DNA of 12,867 nt from Baffinella frigidus (taxonomy: Eukaryota; Cryptophyceae; Cryptomonadales; Baffinellaceae), in NCBI GenBank assembly GCA_026770585.1, contig MU646411.1:272272-285138 (forward strand), read 5' to 3'. Below the pieces are notes generated by a model, which was not told where the DNA came from, ran no database searches, and saw nothing but the letters and a program-made list of their open reading frames with translations. Shown in pieces: positions 6,201-12,867 of the stretch (positions within the stretch are counted from its first letter, which is position 1; each line of letters starts with the position of its first letter). Both the position numbers and the translations under genes were made by a program.

Positions 6201-6498
6201 TACAAGGCGTGTGCCCGAACGCGCGTGATCGGAGGTGGAGGTAGAATCCATCCGGAAACAGGTCGTAAGAGCGGCCGACACGGGGTACAGTTGTGGGTAG
6301 TGTGGGTAGGATGGGAACTCCGACTACAACTCTGGGAGGGGAACGACGATAGTCGTAGTCGAAGTTCCCATCCTACCCACACTACCCACAACAGTATGTA
6401 GTACAATGCGGAAGGCATGTGCGGCGCTGACGCTGGTGGTAAATTACCAATCTCTACCAATCTATCTACAAGTCGTGTGCCGAACGCGTGTGGTCGGA
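6201..6498 (+). mobile_element. SINE-like repeat, old copy interrupted by another element
   Basis: The body, about 6231-6466, matches the copy at 10095-10225: AATCCA(T/C)CCGGAAA, GAGCGGCCGACACGGGGTAC, then after the inserted element GCATGTGCGGCGCTGACGCT and a 3' tail of CCAATCTCTACCAATC type. It is flanked by an imperfect 32-33 bp direct repeat (6201-6233 and 6467-6498, about four differences), compatible with an old target duplication. There are no terminal inverted repeats and no coding capacity. Confidence 0.65.
6292..6390. mobile_element. 99-bp fold-back element nested in the SINE-like copy
   Basis: Terminal inverted repeats of about 38 bp start TGTGGGTAGTGTGGGTAGG and pair with about two mismatches. 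The 5-bp target duplication ACAGT lies at 6287-6291 and 6391-6395. The uninterrupted copy at 10095-10225 has a single ACAGT at this point and so shows the empty site. Confidence 0.88.
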
Positions 6499-6529
6499 AG
6501 CGCTGCTGCGCTTACCGCTGCTGCTACCC

Positions 6530-6669
6530 TTATCCGGGGAAACCTATTTTTCTTTCATTTGATGGCAACGAAAATTACTACACAATTCGTTCTTACTAGT
6601 AATATTTAAAAAATCGTGTAGTAATTTTCATTGCCATCACATGAAAGAAAAATAGGTTTCCCCGGATAA
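6530..6669. mobile_element. 140-bp fold-back element, copy 1
   Basis: Long arms of about 54 bp starting TTATCCGGGGAAACCTATTT pair with about two mismatches around a short AT-rich centre. The 4-bp target duplication ACCC lies at 6526-6529 and 6670-6673. A second copy lies at 6967. Confidence 0.88.
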
Positions 6670-6673
6670 ACCC

Positions 6674-6962
6674 CGGGCATCAACCATCCGTCCAACCATG
6701 CCTCCGAACTGATTACATTAAAAATCCCAAACCACGCTAGATCTGAAAAGGATTTGTTGAAAAGACCCAAAATTTAATCAGGCGGCCTAATTAAATGGAG
6801 GGCCTTCCCTAGTATTTCCTATTCAATTACTATGACAGGTCAAAACGATTCAGGAAGTTGGTTCAGCCAGTTCCAGGGAAATTCTGGTCTCTGTCTTGAG
6901 TTGACTTTTGATTGAGGGACGTTCATAACCTGAAAGGCCTGAAATTTAGTATTTCTTTCTCC
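6674..6962. other. Unique AT-richer spacer, no gene seen
   Basis: There is no open frame or splice pattern I can support. A short near-palindrome, TTAATCAGGCGGCCTAATTAA, lies at about 6775, and GAGTTGACTTTTGATTGAGG (about 6898) recalls a motif at 2404 in the beta-helix gene intron. Confidence 0.4.
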
Positions 6963-6966
6963 GAGC

Positions 6967-7106
6967 TTATCCGGGGAAACCTATTTTTCTTTCATTTGAT
7001 GGCAACGAAAATTACTACACAAGTCGTTCTTATTAGTAATATTAAAGAATTTATGTAGTAATTTTTGTTGCCATCAAATGAAAGAAAAATAGGTTTCCCC
7101 GGATAA
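6967..7106. mobile_element. 140-bp fold-back element, copy 2
   Basis: Same length, same TTATCCGGGG ends and same internal GTTCTTA(T/C)TAGTAATATT centre as copy 1. The 4-bp target duplication GAGC lies at 6963-6966 and 7107-7110. A different target from copy 1 shows independent insertion. Confidence 0.88.
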
Positions 7107-7110
7107 GAGC

Positions 7111-7745
7111 CCTCGAGCAGAGCGCACAGGTCGCACCCACGCCTGCAGCCAAGCCCGGGGGAATTGACGCCAAAAGTGGCGTAGAGCTACAAGAATCCTT
7201 TACAAATCCAAAATCTCCATGGCCTTAGGCCAACCACGCGACGCTGGGCTGTGTAGTAAACACGGTGAAAACCTTGAAAACTGACGACCTCTTTTCGGGT
7301 CGTCCACGTGTAGTAAATTCTTTTTTTTGGTATGGGCTGGAAAAGTTAAGTCGTCCCAAAATTCAATTCCTGGTACTAAATTCAAGAATGAGCCTTGCCG
7401 TCCGGAATACGGACGTGCGTCCATCTACTCGACCAATTTGTACTACAAAGTGCCAAATAATAGAAGGACTCATCTGGATTTGGGTCACAGCTCGTCGTCG
7501 AGTGGAAAAAGTCAAAGTTAAGGACCTCATAACCTTTAGGACCGAAGGTTATGAGGCTTGCCTTTTGACCAGAACGGGATTTTCTTTCTCCTGGTACTAG
7601 CTCGTCGGCTCCCGCGGCTGTGCTCACCACGGCGTTTCGTTCCATCGGAGCAAGAAACGTGCGTGCTGCTGTATGACGTTCATTAAAGCTCCATAAGCTC
7701 CATGGTCAGTTGAGTCGACTCAGTTCGCCAAACGGCACTATCGGC
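7111..7745. other. Gene-free spacer and probable upstream region of coiled-coil gene
   Basis: Hairpins are visible: ACGCC-AAAAGT-GGCGT near 7168, GACGACC..GGTCGTC at 7283-7304, and CCTCATAACCTT..AAGGTTATGAGG at 7525-7556, whose stem extends imperfectly to GTCAAAG..CTTTTGAC. Open frames here on both strands have no splice or composition support. Close to the gene lies the palindrome TGAGTCGACTCA (7711-7722), a possible bZIP-type site, and a repeated AGCTCCAT (about 7687-7704). No TATA box at a convincing position. Confidence 0.4.
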
Positions 7746-9168
7746 ATGCAGTCGCGGGGAAGGGCGCCCCCACAGGGCATACTCCTTCGCAGCAGCACAC
7801 TGTTTGTTCTGGCGGTGGCGCTCTTCTCGCTGCTTGGGCTAGCCTGGAATCAATTCGCGAGGCTTGACGACCTGGCGGAGGAGCTTGACCAGACTCGGGA
7901 GCAAGTTGCCGAGACTTTGATGCTGACGACGCGGAGCGTTGAGACGATGATGCAAGACCTGCGCGCGACCACAAGTGAGGTCGTCGAGCTGGAGAAGAGG
8001 GTTCCTGCCCATGGGCCTGAGTCCAAGCGCGCAACGGCCGAGGTACGAGCCTGCTCAATGCTACACTTTCCACCAGTACAGGAGACATCACAGGCCGCCT
8101 CAGATCGCACCTGCACACATCCGCTAACGTTGTCGGTGCATGCAGGTTGACGAATGCAGGGGTACGCGCAATGCGGAGGAGGACTCGTTGGAGGAGGCTC
8201 GGAGGCAGGCAAGCCTCGAGGCGTTGCAGAACAAGGCAAGGGAGGTGCAAGACCTCCTTTTCAATGGAACCATCTGCGTGACTCTGCGCACGCTCGTTGA
8301 ATTCCACGCTTACTCCGCCCGCGATGCCACAAAATACTGATGCGCGGGGCACAATCCCAGGATGAGGCACGGAAGGAGCGTGAACGCCAGCGCGAAGCGG
8401 ATTCGCGCATGGCAAACGCGGCAAAGGTGGAGGCAGCAGCGCGCAAGGCGGCAGCGCAGGCAGTGGCGGATGTGCTGGCTGCTGCGAAAAAGAAAGCTGT
8501 CGAGGCCGCAGCTGCCAAGAAGTTCCACCAGGAAGCAGCTGCCAGGAAGGTCGAGGAAGCAGCGGCTGCCCAGGAGAAGGCGGAGATGCTGGCGGCTGCC
8601 TCAGAGAAGAAGAAGCGTGCCGAAGCTGCTCGTCGTGCCGAAGCTGCTGCTGCCCAGCAGAGGGTTGACGAAGCAGACGCTGCGGAGGTACTGGCTGCTG
8701 CGCAGAAGAAGACGCGTGACGAGGCAGCTGCTGCCAAGAGTGCGGCTGACGCGGCCGCAGCGCGCACGGAGGCAGCGCAGAAGAAGGCTGAGGAGAACGA
8801 GCGGGTTGCTTTCTTGAAGGCAGAAGCGAAGAGGGAGTCTGACGCGGCCGCAGCGCGCAAGATGAAGGCTGCGGAGAAAGCGCGGGAGGAGCATGTTAAG
8901 AGGAAGGCTGACGCGGCCGCAGTGCGCACGGCGGCAGCAGCAGCGCAGAAGAAGGCTGGGGAGAAAGCGTTGGCGGAGCATGTTGAGAGGGAGCGGGAGG
9001 CGAACCGCCGCGAGAAGACGAGGAAAGAGGTGCGTGCTTTGCCTTCGCTTCATGTGATGCACTCAGGCCCGATTTCGAGTAGTCTTCTAGCTTGCGGATG
9101 CAGCCCTCCCCGTCTGTCTTTGCGGTGCGTTGGGGTAGGAGGCCAAGAAAGGTTGCCGCAGAGGTTGA
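7746..9168 (+). CDS. Membrane-anchored alanine-rich coiled-coil protein, 3-4 exons
   Basis: Exons 7746-8042, 8146-8244 and 8361-9029 join in phase 0, each ending GAG|GT (GTACGA, GTGCAA, GTGCGT) with acceptors TGCATGCAG and ATCCCAG; the first two introns are 103 and 116 bp. A short last exon, about 9139-9168 (EAKKGCRRG, then TGA), is likely, giving about 364 residues. Residues 18-34 (TLFVLAVALFSLLGLAW) form one membrane span after a basic N-terminus, so it is probably a signal anchor. From about residue 38 on the protein is a long charged coiled coil. Residues 133-355 are an Ala/Lys/Glu-rich helix with loose internal repeats such as DAAA-x-R and EKAREEHVKRK, resembling TolA-like or other single-helix stalks in composition only. 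I do not recognise the family. The start is the first in-frame ATG; TTG at 7710 is also in frame but is an unlikely start. Confidence 0.7.
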
Positions 9169-9280
9169 GGAAGTGCTCTGTGTGAATGTAGTCTCATCTG
9201 AAAGAAATGCGGTGTGGCAATGGTATCCCGAACAGACCTACTGTGTTTTCTCTTTAAAAGACAAACTCTGTCAACTCACC

Positions 9281-9797
9281 ATGTCCAACATCGAGCAGGA
9301 GGGATGGAAGTCTCGCGATGACCGTCCCGGCCCGGGTTTCCAGAAAAAAGAGGGGGGGGCGCCAAGGATGTTCGCGAAGGAAGACAAACCCAAGGTCTCC
9401 TCGCCCCCCCCAACTTTCTGAGCAGAGGAAGCTCCTCGCTCTCCCAGCAAGGGGTGCGGCGTCAGACGAGCAAATCAAGAGATGCAAAGTCTCAGCGTGA
9501 GGTCGGGGTACTTTTTCAAATGTAGGCCTCCGGCCGGTGGTGTGGCCTATGTTTGCAAATTGAGGTTTTGGAAATGAGGTTTTCGAACTGACGATTTGGT
9601 CTATGCGGCAGGCTGACAAGGATAAGCGCCCTCCGACTTTCGGTGAGAAGTTATTTGCTGCCGCCAACGCAGCCCTCTCATTCTGCGCATTCCGCCTGGT
9701 ACCCTTGATCGCTGGGTGCTACCTTATGAAGGGTGCGTGGGTGTATATCAAGCCCGGATGGAACTACGTCTCATCCATGCGGATGTGGTACAACTGA
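9281..9797 (+). CDS. Possible two-exon gene for a 99-residue single-span membrane protein
   Basis: Exon 9281-9394 starts at an ATG in good context (CTCACCATGTCC) and encodes a polar, Gly/Lys-rich start (MSNIEQEGWKSRDDRPGPGF). Exon 9612-9797 follows acceptor GCGGCAG, with a plausible branch site CTGAC 25 bases upstream, and encodes ADKDKRPPTFGEK, then one hydrophobic span (about residues 52-77, including FCAFRLVPLIAGCYL), and ends SSMRMWYN before TGA. Both sides are phase 0. The donor AAG|GTCTCC is weak. Instead, the second exon could be the 3' end of the coiled-coil gene, or a further exon (about 9420-9505) may lie between. Homopolymer runs (8 G at 9352, 8 C at 9404) invite sequence errors here. 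The second exon is better supported than the first. TGTAA at 9828, 31 bases after the stop, would fit a green-algal polyadenylation signal. Family not recognised. Confidence 0.42.
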
Positions 9798-9850
9798 AGA
9801 CCACTCAGATCAGATGCGGTCTTCAGATGTAAAGACCACTCAGATCAGAT
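9797..9850 (+). repeat. 19-bp direct repeat after the small gene
   Basis: AAGACCACTCAGATCAGAT occurs at 9797-9815 and 9832-9850. The spacer contains GGTCTT, which can pair with AAGACC, so a small stem-loop is possible. The first copy overlaps the stop codon. Confidence 0.85.
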
Positions 9851-9882
9851 CTAGGAAGCATGGCTTTTCTGCGAAACCAGTT

Positions 9883-9940
9883 CCAGTGTCCGCCTATGGT
9901 GGGAGTTAAGAGGACCTGAAGGACCTAAATGATCCAAGCG
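9883..9940 (+). repeat. Dispersed repeat, copy 1 (second at 11463-11515)
   Basis: GTGTCCGCCTATGGTGGGAG followed by GGACCTGAAGGACCTAAA is matched by GTGTCCGCCTATGTTGGGAG and CCTAAAGGACCTCAAGGAC at 11463-11515. The second copy leads directly into the element at 11517. The stretch 9941-10083 shows no other feature. Confidence 0.65.
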
Positions 9941-10083
9941 CCGCGCTGCGGGGGAAGGAAGTGGTGTTGGCACGGCCCGGTGCTGCTTGTCACCGGTCGG
10001 ACCATTCTGGGGTGTGAATGAAGGGTCATCAAGTTTATGACGCGTGACAAGACGGTGTGAGACGTTGCGCGAGCAGGCTAGTC

Positions 10084-10236
10084 CGCGGCCGAGGAGGTGG
10101 AGTTAGAATCCACCCGGAAAATGCTCGTATGAGCGGCCGACACGGGGTACAGTAAGTGGCACAATGCGTAGCATGTGCGGCGCTGACGCTGGTTGTTTGG
10201 CAATAAATTATCAATCTCTCTCTCGCGCGGCCGAGG
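10084..10236 (+). mobile_element. SINE-like repeat, young complete copy
   Basis: The body, about 10095-10225, lies between 11-bp direct repeats CGCGGCCGAGG (10084-10094 and 10226-10236), read as a target duplication. It starts AGGTGGAGTTAGAATCCACC and ends in the simple tail ATCAATCTCTCTCTC. No terminal inverted repeats, no coding capacity. GTTAGAATCC is one base from a tRNA-type B box, but no A box is found at proper spacing, so a Pol III origin is only a possibility. Confidence 0.72.
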
Positions 10237-10269
10237 CGTTGCAAAAACAGACTGGTTCGGAACATGCGC

Positions 10270-10300
10270 CAGTAAGAGAGAGAGAGAACTTTATTAACAC
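10270..10300. repeat. GA microsatellite next to the SINE-like copy
   Basis: AGTAAGAGAGAGAGAGAACT is followed by TTATTAACACC. Read on the minus strand it gives TTAATAAAGTTCTCTCTC, a tail like that of the SINE-like element, so it may be the end of another retroposon in reverse. Confidence 0.45.
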
Positions 10301-10670
10301 CAACACGGTTGTGGCATACACCCCCACAGAGGCTATTTTCTGAGCGCTTCCCCCCTAGGACCACCCGAGGCTCCTGGATAGTGCTACAGTAGGGTGCGGT
10401 TGATGAGCGAGGTAACCCTGTACAGCCCCACAATGCGTGCTGCGGACCTCTCTCGTCTGCCCCTACGGATTACCTACCGTAGGGTTATAGGTCTTGTCGC
10501 TCATGGGTTACTCAAAATCCCTTCGAAGTCCGCTGAGTGGCCGAACGTACCTCAGTGGGGAGGAATACGTGGCGGCCGTGTTGGTACACACATCGCTTTA
10601 TCTCATGCGGCAATTGCCTGTTTGGTTTTGCACTGAAGCACACGACGAAAGAGACACGAGACCCTGGATC
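10301..10670. other. Gene-free spacer with weak inverted repeat
   Basis: ATGAGCGA at 10403-10410 and TCGCTCAT at 10497-10504 bracket about 100 bp that contains the 10463-10503 segment related to 4684-4729. This may be one more small element. Open frames here show no recognisable protein. Confidence 0.35.
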
Positions 10671-10774
10671 TGGGGACATAGTCCCGTGCAGGACCTGTGT
10701 AGGATAGCCGGAGTGACTTGTACACGGTCCCGTGTAAAGTCACTCCGGCTAACCTACACGGGACTCTGTCCCCA
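10671..10774. mobile_element. 104-bp fold-back element
   Basis: The ends TGGGGACATAGTCCCGTG and CACGGGACTCTGTCCCCA pair with one mismatch. An inner stem TAGCCGGAGTGACTT / AAGTCACTCCGGCTA pairs fully, with asymmetric extra bases on the left. No clear target duplication. Confidence 0.75.
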
Positions 10775-10812
10775 TACTGAACCCGGGTGAAGAATGCTCG
10801 AGCGGAGCAATC

Positions 10813-10962
10813 TTATCTCAAAAAACGAGTTCTAAAACTCGTTTTCTTAAGTCAATTCCCCTATAAATTTGTCAACTTATGCGGAGAGTAAAGAATAAGT
10901 TGACGAATTTGTAGGGGGATTGACTTAAGAAAACGAGTTTTAGAACTCGTTTTCTGAGATAA
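10813..10962. mobile_element. 150-bp fold-back element
   Basis: Arms of about 67 bp start TTATCTCA and pair with a few mismatches, ending near AAGTTGAC around the centre. Within each arm AAAACGAGTT-CTAA-AACTCGTTTT is itself a hairpin. Flanks AATC (10809-10812) and AGTC (10963-10966) could be a 4-bp target duplication with one change. Ends and target size resemble the 140-bp family. Confidence 0.82.
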
Positions 10963-11040
10963 AGTCCACTGAACTGACCTCCTGGGAGGTGCAGGACCAT
11001 AACCTGCAGAAACGAGACACTCATAACCTGAGCCCTCCCC

Positions 11041-11142
11041 ATCCCTTAAGCGCCCATAGGGTGAATAATCAACCTAACTCGCCCTACGCAGCTCCTAGGG
11101 CCCTACCGTAGGGCGTATGAGCCTACTGGCCACTTGAGGGAT
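11041..11142. mobile_element. 102-bp fold-back element, copy 1
   Basis: The ends ATCCCTTAAG(C)G(C)CCA and TGGCCACTTGAGGGAT are inverted repeats. The interior CTCCTAGGGCCCTACCGTAG and GGCGTATGAGCCTACT is shared with the copy at 11517. A short hairpin CATAACCTGCAG..TCATAACCTG region lies just upstream. Confidence 0.7.
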
Positions 11143-11462
11143 AGAACTCTACCGAAGAGGCGCCGGAGACTCCTACGATGGATACTCCTACCGAGGAGAA
11201 CTGTACCGAGGAGGCCTCACGCCAGACCATCCTGCTCAGAGTCCGCTGGCTCTACGCTTGAGGACCTACTTCCACTTTTGAGGCTCTACCTAGTACCGAG
11301 GCGGGCTCGTCTTACTCACAGACTTTTGGATCACTCATCTCTAGGCTTGTGAGTAATAAAGCCAAAAAAGAAGAAGTACGCTGCTCTAGCCCCAGTTTCC
11401 CGCCGGCGGGCTTAATGCTCGAAAAGCAGGGCCTTCCTGCGGATCCTTTCCTCGGAAGGGCG
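11143..11462. other. Gene-free spacer with short local repeats
   Basis: CTACCGA(A/G)GAGG-type motifs recur from 11149 to 11300. ACCATCCTGCTC(A)G and a following GTCC-x-C-x-GGCT recur at about 11640. TTACTCACA (about 11311) and TGTGAGTAA (about 11349) are perfect inverted repeats. An open frame of 72 codons here is Arg/Leu-rich without recognisable content and I do not call it. Confidence 0.4.
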
Positions 11463-11516
11463 AGGTGTCCGCCTATGTTGGGAGTACTCAAAACCTAAAG
11501 GACCTCAAGGACATCC

Positions 11517-11621
11517 TATCCCTTAAGTGGCCAGGGGGTCTAAATTGACCCCCGACAGGTCCTAGGCAGGTCCTAGGGCCGTACGGTAGGGCGTATGAGC
11601 CTACTCGTCACTTGCGGGATA
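11517..11621. mobile_element. 105-bp fold-back element, copy 2
   Basis: Ends TATCCCTTAAGTGGCCAG and CTACTCGTCACTTGCGGGATA are imperfect inverted repeats; an inner GGGGGTC-TAAATT-GACCCCC hairpin is present. It shares TCCTAGGGCC(G/C)TAC and GTAGGGCGTATGAGCCTACT with copy 1. No clear target duplication. Confidence 0.68.
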
Positions 11622-11684
11622 AGAGGTGCAGCATGGTACCTGACCATCCTGCTCTGTGTCCAGCGGCTGTAGCCCCAGCTTCCC

Positions 11685-11735
11685 TAAACCCTAATGCCTG
11701 AAACATAAACCCTAAACCTTCAAACCTAAAGGACC
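11685..11735 (+). repeat. Short CCCTAAA-like patch
   Basis: CCCTAAACCCTAATGCC, AACATAAACCCTAAACC and CAAACCTAAAGGACC. It is the only C-rich telomere-like patch right of 5.5 kb. The following 200 bp to 11937 are unique with no gene seen. Confidence 0.7.
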
Positions 11736-11937
11736 TAAAAGACCAGCCAGTTCCGGAGGGCCTTGATCGTGAACTTGTCCCCTGTTAGCAGGAAGGTAGA
11801 TATTAGGCTACCGGGGAAGGGAAATTCAAAACTTCCATGGCACGAGGCCGGCCCGCTAAATCATCCCGGTGATACAGCGGACCCGGACCAGTCGGTTGTC
11901 AATAGAGAACTCTCCCGGTGCCCCCTGTTTGTGTGAG

Positions 11938-12494
11938 CCAGGTTTAGGGTTCGGGATTTGGGGTTTAGGGTTTCGGGTTTAGAGTGAAGGGTTTAGTGTT
12001 CAGTGTTTGGGGTTTAGGGCTTGCTGCGTCCAGGTAGAACACCGCTTTTTGAGTTTAGGGTTGAGAGTTTAGGGTTCAGGGTGTACGGTATGAAGTATAT
12101 GGTTTAGGGTTTAGGGTTGAGGGTTGAGGGTTGAGGGTTGAGGGTTTGGGGTTTATAGTTTGAGGTTTAGGGTTCAGGGTTTAGGGTTCAGGGTTTAGGG
12201 TTGAGGGATTAGGGTTTAGGGCTTAGGGTTTAAGGTTTAGGGTTTAGGGTTTAAGGTTCAGGGTTGAGGGTGTAGGGTTGAGGGTTTGGGGTTTGGGGTT
12301 TGAAGTTCATGGTTTAGGGTTCAGGGTTTAGTGTCCAGGGTATAGTGCAGCTGCCTCCACGCAGCGCCAGGCCACCGAAGTGAAGGATCGTGAAAGATAA
12401 GTTGTAGGGTTTAGCGTGTAGGGTTTAGGTTGCAGAGTGTAGGGTTTGGGGTTAGGGTTGAGGGTTTAGGGTTTAGGGTTTAGGGTTGAGGTTT

Positions 12495-12526
<32 letters not shown>

Positions 12527-12700
12527 TGTTGAGGGTTTAGGGTTTAGGGCTTAGGGCTTAGAGTTTAGGGTTTAGGGTTTAGGGTCCAGAGTTTCAGGTT
12601 GTGGGTCTCAAAGTTTGGGTTGAGGGTTTAGCGTTCAGGGTTCAGGGTTCAGGGTGCAGGGTTGAGAGTTTACGGTGTAAGTTTCGAGGTTCAGAGGTCC
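11938..12700 (-). repeat. Long degenerate TTTAGGG telomere-like array
   Basis: About 0.75 kb of GGGTTTA, GGGTTGA, GGGTTCA, GGGTGTA and GGGGTTT units, G-rich on the + strand. It is broken by short unique inserts at about 12022-12052 (CTTGCTGCGTCCAGGTAG) and 12345-12400 (GCAGCTGCCTCCACGCAGCG). It is too degenerate and too internal to be a true chromosome end. Confidence 0.9.
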
Positions 12701-12756
12701 ACTCCAAAGGTGCCGGATTTGTGCCGCACTCCCGGCATACCAACGTAAGCATAGTC

Positions 12757-12867
12757 AGAGAGATTGATAATTTATTGCCAAACAACCAGCGTCAGCGCCG
12801 CACATGCTACGCATTGTGCCACTTACTGTACCCCGTGTCGGCCGCTCATACGAGCATTTTCCGGATG
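12757..12867 (-). mobile_element. SINE-like repeat, inverted copy cut by window end
   Basis: The reverse complement matches 10111-10221 with one difference in about 110 bases. Its 3' tail (AGAGAGATTGAT on the + strand) borders unrelated sequence at 12756, which defines the 3' end of the element. The 5' end lies beyond the window. Confidence 0.85.

Noticed and set aside
6146-6460. 104-codon minus-strand frame, with similar peptide at 10035-10433
   Set aside because: The shared peptide (about CTPCRPL..SGWIL) comes from the SINE-like repeat read backwards. One copy is interrupted by a mobile element without loss of any coding signal.
8261-8929. 222-codon minus-strand frame rich in Ala and Ser
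   Set aside because: It is the shadow of the GC-rich alanine-coding exon on the plus strand. The plus strand has matching splice sites, a membrane anchor and coiled-coil composition.
10085-10112. tRNA-like Pol III promoter in the SINE-like element (GGCCGAGG as A box, GTTAGAATCC as B box)
   Set aside because: The two are only about 15 bases apart, far less than usual, and GGCCGAGG belongs to the target duplication that also follows the element. A tRNA origin is not supported.
11938-12700. True chromosome end
   Set aside because: The repeats are highly degenerate, interrupted by unique DNA, and followed by a SINE-like element and further sequence.

Overview
The window looks like nuclear DNA of a eukaryote, most likely an alga or other protist. 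Two reading-frame-consistent spliced genes have GT..AG introns, one of them with introns of 0.4-1.2 kb. Large parts of the sequence are degenerate 7-bp repeats of the CCCTAAA / TTTAGGG (plant-type telomere) kind. There are no bacterial operons, Shine-Dalgarno sites, rRNA or tRNA genes. TTTAGGG-type repeats occur in green algae, cryptophytes and dinoflagellates among others, so the lineage is left open; a repeat-rich green alga is a weak guess.

Left part (1-5710, + strand): the 3' part of a gene for a right-handed parallel beta-helix protein (PbH1 repeats, FBXO11-like). It lies in seven short exons (64-110 bp) that no single open reading frame reveals. All six junctions agree in phase, and the joined 192-residue product falls into regular 23-residue coils beginning G-[VI]-x-[VI]. 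The introns are packed with telomere-like arrays, minisatellites, fold-back elements and 3'- or 5'-truncated copies of the gene's own exons. Where these copies differ from the real exons, nearly all changes are at synonymous third codon positions.

Middle part (5711-7745): no convincing gene. It holds a 97-bp tandem duplication just after the stop codon, a G-rich tract, a SINE-like repeat interrupted by a 99-bp fold-back element with a 5-bp target duplication, and two 140-bp fold-back elements of one family, each with its own 4-bp target duplication.

Right-centre (7746-9797, + strand): a gene for a membrane-anchored alanine-rich coiled-coil protein (three clear exons, all ending GAG|GT, and a likely tiny fourth), followed by a possible two-exon gene for a 99-residue single-span membrane protein. 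I do not recognise either family.

Right part (9798-12867): no gene seen. It contains a young SINE-like copy with an 11-bp target duplication, several further fold-back elements, about 0.75 kb of TTTAGGG-like DNA in the opposite orientation to the left-hand arrays, and a nearly identical inverted copy of the SINE-like element running off the window end.
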